10,666 bases of DNA from JBFIHZ01 sp041601535 (GTDB lineage: Bacteria > Pseudomonadota > Gammaproteobacteria > Xanthomonadales > SZUA-36), in assembly GCA_041601535.1 (NCBI GenBank), contig JBFIHZ010000115.1, positions 1 through 10,666 on the forward strand. Direction: 5' to 3'. Shown in pieces: positions 7,736-10,666 of the stretch (its first letter is position 1; each line of letters begins with the position of its first letter). A program made the translations under genes and the position numbers. The notes beneath the pieces are model-generated. The model was not told the origin of the DNA, did not search any database, and was given only the letters and a program-made list of their open reading frames with translations.

Positions 7736-8223
7736 CCGCCAGCCTGCTCAGCTACCGTCAAAACCACCCGCCGCACACCACCGTCGTCCTCGTTGGAATG
7801 ATGCGCGTCGGTCCACAACACTTTCACCACTGCCGGCCCGCTGCCATCGCAGGCGGCATCGTCCGGGCTGCCATCGTCTGCCGAACTGTCACGGCAAACA
7901 ACGGCCGTCGCGTCCGCCAGGTTCTGTTCCAGCCGGCTTTGCCACACCGCCAGGTTGGCGGCGGCCCAATCCTGCCCGGAACAGGCTTCGGGGCCGGTGC
8001 AATAGCCGGAAATCGTGCTGCCGGGGTTCATGTAATGCCCCAGGGAAGAAGGGTTGAGTGCGATCAGCTCGGCCAGTGAACTGGCATGAAGATGCGCCGC
8101 AGTCTGGTTACGGGCTTCTATCGTGCCATGCACTGCCGTCTGCATCATCAGCGACAAGCCACCCAGGCCAAGGGAAAAAACAGCCGTGGCCACCATCACC
8201 TCGATCAGGCTGAATCCGCGCAT
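7732..8223 (-). CDS. pilV: Minor type IV pilin PilV
   Basis: From ATG 8223 the product is 163 residues and begins MRG|FSLIEVMVATAVFSLGLGGLSLM, a prepilin signal with a very short leader, Gly3 cleavage and Glu8 at mature +5. The features LGLGGLSLMMQTAV, HASSLAELIALNP, YCTGPEACSGQDWAAANLAVWQSRLEQNL and a late strand VVKVLWTD match the PilV layout (A..dla.W...L...LP, then V.W). It is the first gene of the minor-pilin operon in this window; pilW overlaps its stop by four bases. ATG 8223 has no evident Shine-Dalgarno site. The frame is open to another ATG at 8343, which would add a 40-residue non-hydrophobic leader, also without a ribosome site; I prefer 8223. fimT/fimU, upstream of pilV in Pseudomonas, are not present. 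Confidence 0.85.
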   Translation of the reverse strand: MRGFSLIEVMVATAVFSLGLGGLSLMMQTAVHGTIEARNQTAAHLHASSLAELIALNPSSLGHYMNPGSTISGYCTGPEACSGQDWAAANLAVWQSRLEQNLADATAVVCRDSSADDGSPDDAACDGSGPAVVKVLWTDAHHSNEDDGGVRRVVLTVAEQAGG

Positions 8224-8336
8224 GTGGGGTGTGCTTACCGGATGGGGAGTTGATTTTGTCTTCTGAACACCGTCTGCATCGCGGCCCAGCCCGGTTCCGG
8301 CCCTTTCAATCAGCAGTTCGATGATAGGAAGAAAAT

Positions 8337-8352
8337 ACTGCATGCATGCAGT
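8337..8352. repeat. Perfect 16-bp palindrome upstream of pilV
   Basis: ACTGCATGCATGCAGT reads identically on both strands. It straddles the upstream candidate pilV ATG (8343) and lies 114 bases before the preferred start. It could be an operator for the pil operon; no regulator is known to me for this sequence. It is also built from an alternating TGCA repeat, so chance is possible. Confidence 0.45.
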
Positions 8353-8385
8353 GTGGGCGCTACAGCCGCGTCGGAAAATGGGACT

Positions 8386-8416
8386 TTTACCCGGGCTTTT
8401 GTAAGAGATTTACCCG
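8386..8416. repeat. Two 8-bp direct repeats in the pilV/tRNA gap
   Basis: TTTACCCG occurs at 8386-8393 and again at 8409-8416, 23 bases apart start to start, about two helical turns. The spacing would suit a dimeric regulator acting on the pil operon, but no known consensus is recognised. Confidence 0.3.
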
Positions 8417-8438
8417 TCCGAAAAGGCAGCCCGGATTG

Positions 8439-8467
8439 TTGTTAAAGCGCCATGTTTTGCATATACT
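8439..8467 (+). promoter_or_regulatory. Sigma-70 promoter for tRNA-Thr
   Basis: TTGTTA (8439-8444) and TATACT (8462-8467) are separated by exactly 17 bases, followed by a GC-rich discriminator (GGCCGCCC). This is the layout expected of stringently controlled stable-RNA promoters. Transcription would begin near 8474, a few bases before the mature tRNA. Confidence 0.7.
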
Positions 8468-8482
8468 GGCCGCCCTTCATGG

Positions 8483-8558
8483 GCCGGATTAGCTCAGTTG
8501 GTAGAGCACATCATTCGTAATGATGGGGTCAGGTGTTCGAATCACCTATCCGGCACCA
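8483..8558 (+). tRNA. tRNA-Thr (anticodon CGT)
   Basis: The 76-base cloverleaf folds cleanly. The acceptor stem GCCGGAT (8483-8489) pairs with ATCCGGC (8548-8554), the D-arm is GCTC...GAGC, the anticodon stem is CATCA/TGATG around the loop TTCGTAA, the variable loop follows, and the T-arm is AGGTG-TTCGAAT-CACCT. The anticodon is CGT, reading ACG threonine codons. Discriminator A8555 is followed by an encoded CCA (8556-8558). Seven Ts at 8559-8565 directly follow and may help release transcription. The gene is monocistronic in this window and divergent from the pil operon. Confidence 0.97.
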
Positions 8559-8589
8559 TTTTTTTCCATCAGCATCTGATTATCAGCAG

Positions 8590-8610
8590 AATAAAATATG
8601 GCTTGCCATA
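8590..8610 (-). terminator. Candidate terminator of the HNH gene
   Basis: Read on the minus strand, TATGGC-AA-GCCATA (8610 to 8597) forms a short hairpin followed by TTTTATTCT. It lies about 75 bases past the HNH stop codon. The stem is only about five usable base pairs and not GC-rich, so termination strength is uncertain. Confidence 0.35.
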
Positions 8611-8684
8611 ACAAGCCCACCAGCGATCGGTCGTTGGCAGCCACCCGTGCGCGACACGTAAATTCCGCATGAAACGGCCCACAA

Positions 8685-10106
8685 TCACTCCCGCCTGATC
8701 AATCCCTCTACCACGATCTGCGCATCCATCTGTTCCCCGAACCACTGCGGAATGGGTGTGTTGGCCGTTATCCTGATACCGCGCTGCTGGGTGCGGCTTT
8801 TGATGGCTTCGACGTTTCCGCGGAAACCTGTTTCGGGGCACTCAGGAATAAGCTTCCCGTTGGGTAATGTGAACCGGAACTCGCCAGCCTTACCCGCACT
8901 CAAGCCCAGGCCAAAACCTTCCTCGTGAACCATGCGGTGGTGCCTGCGGCAAAGCAACACCAGGTTGTCCATCGCCGTCACGCCGCCATCGGCCCAGTGC
9001 ACCACGTGGTGGGCATCGACAAACCGCGTGCAGCTGCAGCCCGGAAAGCGGCAGCCACCGTCGCGGCGGTGCAAGGCGCGGCGAATGGCGGGTGGAATGG
9101 AGCGGGTTTTGCGGCCTATGTTGAGCGGTTCGCCGTGCGGTTTTTCCAGCCAGTGCACCACCGAGCAATCACAGCTCAGGCGGCGGGACGTTTCCGCGGA
9201 AACGTGGCTGGCTGAGCTGTGGCCGCCGTTTCCCGCCGTGCGTTCTTCCAGGGGGCATTCTTCCAATGTGCATTCGGCGCCATCTCCTTGCGCTTTGATC
9301 GTGTCGATATCGGTGTGAATATTCAGCATATAGCGTTCGCCGCCGCAGCCGGATGTGTCAGCACCGCTCAGGTAACTGTCTGCCAGCCGCTCCAGGGCAT
9401 CGGCACGCCTTGATGCCATTGGTTCCGGAACGGCTTGGTCCAGCGGCTGCTGGCGGGTCGTTTCCGCTGAAACCGATGCCGGAACGTGTTTGTGTTCCTG
9501 GTATAACTGGTCCATGGCGGACTGCAGCGCCAACTGGATCAAAGCGCCCTGTTCGGGCGTAAAGCGGCCCTTGAATACCCAGCAGCCATCGTTATCGGCA
9601 TACCAGGTCAATTGCCGTTGCGTATGGCGCTGGTTTTCTTTTTCCAGTGCTTCGATGCGTTGATGCTGCCGATACAGCCGTACCTGTTTTTCAACGTGGC
9701 TGGCGGTGCCGCACAGCGCAACCGCAAGTAATGCGTCCTCGTTTTTCGCCGTGGCCACCCGCGTCATGGCCCGTGCCTTGGAAAAGCTGATCCTGCCTTC
9801 ACGAAACGCGGCGCTGATTTGGGGCAGACCAGGCAAAGCCCGCGCCACCCGCACGCGCTCCCGCGCGGCTCCCAGATTCATGCCGCATTTCCAGTTCAGC
9901 CAATGCGCGCAGGACTGTATGCCGGTGCCATGCCAGCCGCCGTGTTTATCGAATTGCCCAATCAGCACCAGCAGTTGGTAAGTACCGGCATCCAGGTGTG
10001 CGGACAGTTCAGTGATTTCATCACCGAGCTGTTCCAGCGCCGCGAAGTGTTCCGGGCAGGGGTATTGCGTTGGGCGGGAGAGGGACGTTGTCTGGGGTTG
10101 ATTCAT
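8685..10106 (-). CDS. DUF222 / HNH endonuclease-family protein (13E12-type)
   Basis: The 473-residue protein has an N-terminal DUF222 region (about residues 20-260), with the typical helical stretch GGWHGTGIQSCAHWLNWKCGMNLGAARERVRVARALPGLP at 56-95 and the Q-LTWYADNDGCWVFKGRFTPEQGA block at 165-188. A C-terminal HNH fold (about 340-395) has zinc-type Cys352 and Cys357 (GGCRFPGC), DAHHVVHW at 364-371, Asn381, Cys386 and RRHHRMVH at 387-394, so the catalytic H-N-H residues are intact. Family members are multicopy and mostly uncharacterised; nuclease activity is inferred. ATG 10106 is preferred over ATG 10142 because the earlier one lies inside the predicted -10/LexA box and has no ribosome site. 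The linkers at 211-217 and 301-307 repeat VSAET(T/S)R, each encoded by a dispersed DNA palindrome. An AT-rich promoter region and its place between a tRNA gene and csaA suggest accessory DNA. Confidence 0.88.
   Translation of the reverse strand: MNQPQTTSLSRPTQYPCPEHFAALEQLGDEITELSAHLDAGTYQLLVLIGQFDKHGGWHGTGIQSCAHWLNWKCGMNLGAARERVRVARALPGLPQISAAFREGRISFSKARAMTRVATAKNEDALLAVALCGTASHVEKQVRLYRQHQRIEALEKENQRHTQRQLTWYADNDGCWVFKGRFTPEQGALIQLALQSAMDQLYQEHKHVPASVSAETTRQQPLDQAVPEPMASRRADALERLADSYLSGADTSGCGGERYMLNIHTDIDTIKAQGDGAECTLEECPLEERTAGNGGHSSASHVSAETSRRLSCDCSVVHWLEKPHGEPLNIGRKTRSIPPAIRRALHRRDGGCRFPGCSCTRFVDAHHVVHWADGGVTAMDNLVLLCRRHHRMVHEEGFGLGLSAGKAGEFRFTLPNGKLIPECPETGFRGNVEAIKSRTQQRGIRITANTPIPQWFGEQMDAQIVVEGLIRRE
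8814..8827. repeat. Iterated palindrome, copy 1 (14 bp)
   Basis: GTTTCCGCGGAAAC is a perfect palindrome with a CCGCGG centre, inside the HNH gene near its 3' end, where it is read as Phe-Arg-Gly-Asn (residues 428-431). Confidence 0.85.
9188..9205. repeat. Iterated palindrome, copy 2 (18 bp)
   Basis: ACGTTTCCGCGGAAACGT is perfectly symmetric over 18 bases. In the HNH gene it is read as Val-Ser-Ala-Glu-Thr (residues 302-306), a different phase from copy 1, within a variable linker just before the HNH half. Confidence 0.88.
9460..9473. repeat. Iterated palindrome, copy 3 (one mismatch)
   Basis: GTTTCCGCTGAAAC differs from the perfect 14-mer at one central base. It is read as Val-Ser-Ala-Glu-Thr (residues 212-216) in another variable linker. 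The left flank GGCGGG(T/A)C is shared with copy 2, hinting at a local duplication. Confidence 0.7.
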
Positions 10107-10128
10107 GGTGTTCTGCTCGTCAATAGAA

Positions 10129-10148
10129 TACTGTATAAACATACACTA
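10129..10148 (-). promoter_or_regulatory. Candidate LexA (SOS) box of the HNH gene
   Basis: On the minus strand the 20 bases are TAGTGTATGTTTATACAGTA, matching 17 of 20 positions of the E. coli-type consensus TACTGTATATATATACAGTA. The core CTGT-N8-ACAG has a single mismatch (GTGT in one half). It ends 22 bases before the ATG at 10106 and covers the predicted -10 element, the right position for repression. Confidence 0.55.
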
Positions 10149-10166
10149 AATCGATAGAATAATCAA
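10138..10166 (-). promoter_or_regulatory. Candidate sigma-70 promoter of the HNH gene
   Basis: On the minus strand TTGATT (10166-10161) and TATGTT (10143-10138) are spaced by 17 bases. Transcription would start near 10130, which leaves out the ATG at 10142 and favours the ATG at 10106. Confidence 0.5.
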
Positions 10167-10242
10167 TATAAACAGAAAGATACTGTGAATCAGCGCCAGG
10201 TTAGAGAATTTTGAATTTCGCAGGGTGTTGGCCACCTGGTTT

Positions 10243-10428
10243 TCACAGCAGCGTTCGATCTTCTATGTTGTGACCCACCCCCGGCGTCACGGCGCGCACC
10301 TTGATAACGGGTACCCGGTCGCTGGCGTTTCCGCGGAAACGCGCCAGACGGTCAGAGCGCAGTAAACCCTGCTGACTGGGGCCTGCGGCAAAACGTGTTT
10401 CTCCGGAATGCATGGGTGATTTACTCAT
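10243..10428 (-). CDS. Possible small hypothetical protein (61 aa)
   Basis: From ATG 10428 the frame gives 61 residues, starting MSKSPMHSGETRF and ending HNIEDRTLL before a TGA at 10245-10243. It is basic, has no membrane segment or signal peptide, and matches no family I recognise. Codon choice (GCC, CTG, CGC, GTG) resembles neighbouring genes, but there is no clear Shine-Dalgarno site. It would be divergent from the csaA-like gene with a 37-base gap. The frame is open further into csaA (to 10575), but that part is only a shadow. An iterated palindrome lies in the middle and is read as Phe-Arg-Gly-Asn, as in HNH copy 1. It may be a real small gene, a decayed remnant, or chance. Confidence 0.3.
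   Translation of the reverse strand: MSKSPMHSGETRFAAGPSQQGLLRSDRLARFRGNASDRVPVIKVRAVTPGVGHNIEDRTLL
10325..10342. repeat. Iterated palindrome, copy 4 (18 bp)
   Basis: GCGTTTCCGCGGAAACGC is perfectly symmetric over 18 bases. It lies between the HNH gene and csaA, within the possible 61-residue ORF. Confidence 0.88.
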
Positions 10429-10465
10429 GACTTTTTGCCCGACTCGCGGCAGAATTACCCGCACC

Positions 10466-10666
10466 ATGGAACCTGAAACCAAAACTTTCGACCCGATCAG
10501 CTTTGCCGACTTCCTGCGTGTTGAGCTGCGCGTGGGCCGCGTGATTTCCGCGGAAATTTTCCCCCAGGCGCGCAAGCCGGCCTATATATTGCGCGTGGAT
10601 TTCGGCAGCGAGATCGGCATCCGCAAATCCAGTGCGCAGATCACCGCGCTGTACCAGCCGGAAGAA
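10466..10666 (+). CDS. csaA: CsaA-like tRNA-binding-domain protein, N-terminal part (3' end outside window)
   Basis: The 67 codons visible run open to the right edge. The sequence ISFADFLRVELRVGRVISAEIFPQARKPAYILRVDFGSEIGIRKSSAQIT follows the CsaA pattern (YEDFLKVDIRVG..VEAEPFPEARKPAYKL.IDFG.EIG.KKSSAQIT, from memory), including the FP.ARKPAY and KSSAQIT motifs of this OB-fold tRNA-binding family. CsaA binds tRNA and has been described as an export-related chaperone; the cellular role in gammaproteobacteria is not settled. ATG 10466 fits the family start, with about 12 extra residues before the conserved core; no clear Shine-Dalgarno site precedes it. The fifth copy of the iterated palindrome lies inside the gene at codons for Ile-Ser-Ala-Glu-Ile (27-31). 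Only the N-terminal part is seen, so a longer tRNA-binding-domain protein is possible. Confidence 0.88.
   Translation, partial: MEPETKTFDPISFADFLRVELRVGRVISAEIFPQARKPAYILRVDFGSEIGIRKSSAQITALYQPEE
10544..10557. repeat. Iterated palindrome, copy 5 (14 bp)
   Basis: ATTTCCGCGGAAAT keeps the 12-base core TTTCCGCGGAAA but has A/T rather than G/C at the outer pair. It is inside the csaA-like coding region. Confidence 0.8.

Larger units (their letters stand above)
8224..8482. other. Intergenic region between pilV and tRNA-Thr
   Basis: This 259-base gap separates the leftward pilV operon from the rightward tRNA gene. It holds an open extension of the pilV frame up to 8343, a 16-bp palindrome, two 8-bp direct repeats and the tRNA promoter. 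No convincing sigma-70 or sigma-54 promoter for the pil operon could be picked out by eye, although it should lie here. Confidence 0.6.
10107..10242. other. AT-rich intergenic region upstream of the HNH gene
   Basis: This stretch is clearly richer in A and T than the rest of the window, especially 10121-10180. It contains the predicted HNH promoter and the LexA-like box. Short direct repeats (ATAGAATA at 10123 and 10154; ATACTGT at 10128 and 10180) are also present. No gene is visible. Confidence 0.6.

Noticed and set aside
6324..7801. Long plus-strand frames (260 and 266 codons) across pilX and pilW
   Set aside because: They are shadows of the minor pilin genes, whose prepilin signals and ATGA-coupled starts define the coding strand.
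8535..8558. tRNA 3' end as a phage or island attachment site
   Set aside because: No second copy of the tRNA 3' end and no integrase gene was found in the window.
10107..10142. HNH start at ATG 10142 (12 residues longer)
   Set aside because: This ATG sits inside the predicted -10 and LexA-like box and has no Shine-Dalgarno sequence; ATG 10106 lies downstream of the predicted transcription start.
10181..10200. Second LexA-like box starting TACTGTGAATC
   Set aside because: Only one half-site fits; the other half (GCCA instead of ACAG) does not.
6992..10414. 13-base match CGGAATGCATGGG near 6992 and 10404
   Set aside because: One 13-base repeat pair is about what chance gives in a window this size, and the flanks do not match.

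Overview
The window is GC-rich chromosomal DNA from a gammaproteobacterium. Two things point there: the gene order murJ-ribF-ileS-lspA-ispH followed by convergent minor type IV pilin genes, which is the order remembered from Pseudomonas, and proteins that align closely by eye with E. coli and Pseudomonas versions (IleS has the same length and zinc-cysteine positions as the E. coli enzyme). The genus cannot be named from the sequence.

Layout. 1-459 is the 3' end of murJ (lipid II flippase). 545-5894 is a tight plus-strand housekeeping run: ribF (FAD synthesis), ileS (isoleucyl-tRNA synthetase), lspA (lipoprotein signal peptidase) and ispH (last step of the MEP isoprenoid pathway). The last three are joined by TGAATG and TGATG junctions, and fkpB, usual between lspA and ispH, is absent. 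5923-8223 holds a minus-strand minor pilin operon, transcribed pilV-pilW-pilX-pilE, in which each gene overlaps the next by 1-4 bases. The large gene pilY1, normally between pilX and pilE, is absent, as are fimT/fimU upstream. 8224-8482 is a regulatory gap with a perfect 16-bp palindrome, a pair of 8-bp repeats and a good promoter for a tRNA-Thr(CGT) gene at 8483-8558. 8685-10106 encodes, on the minus strand, a DUF222/HNH nuclease-family protein. A possible 61-residue ORF lies at 10243-10428 (minus), and the window ends inside a csaA-like tRNA-binding-domain gene starting at 10466 (plus).

The most unusual signals are in the right-hand 2 kb. A palindrome, TTTCCGCGGAAA, occurs four times perfectly and once with one mismatch between 8814 and 10557, and not at all in the first 8.8 kb. 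It is read in two different phases in coding sequence, so it looks like a DNA-level iterated motif rather than a protein motif. The HNH gene also has an AT-rich promoter region in which a 17/20 match to the E. coli LexA (SOS) box overlaps the predicted -10 element, suggesting DNA-damage control of a nuclease-family gene.

The left half is ordinary envelope, cofactor and translation housekeeping. The middle is a compact pilus-priming operon. The right end, between a tRNA gene and csaA, looks like accessory DNA.
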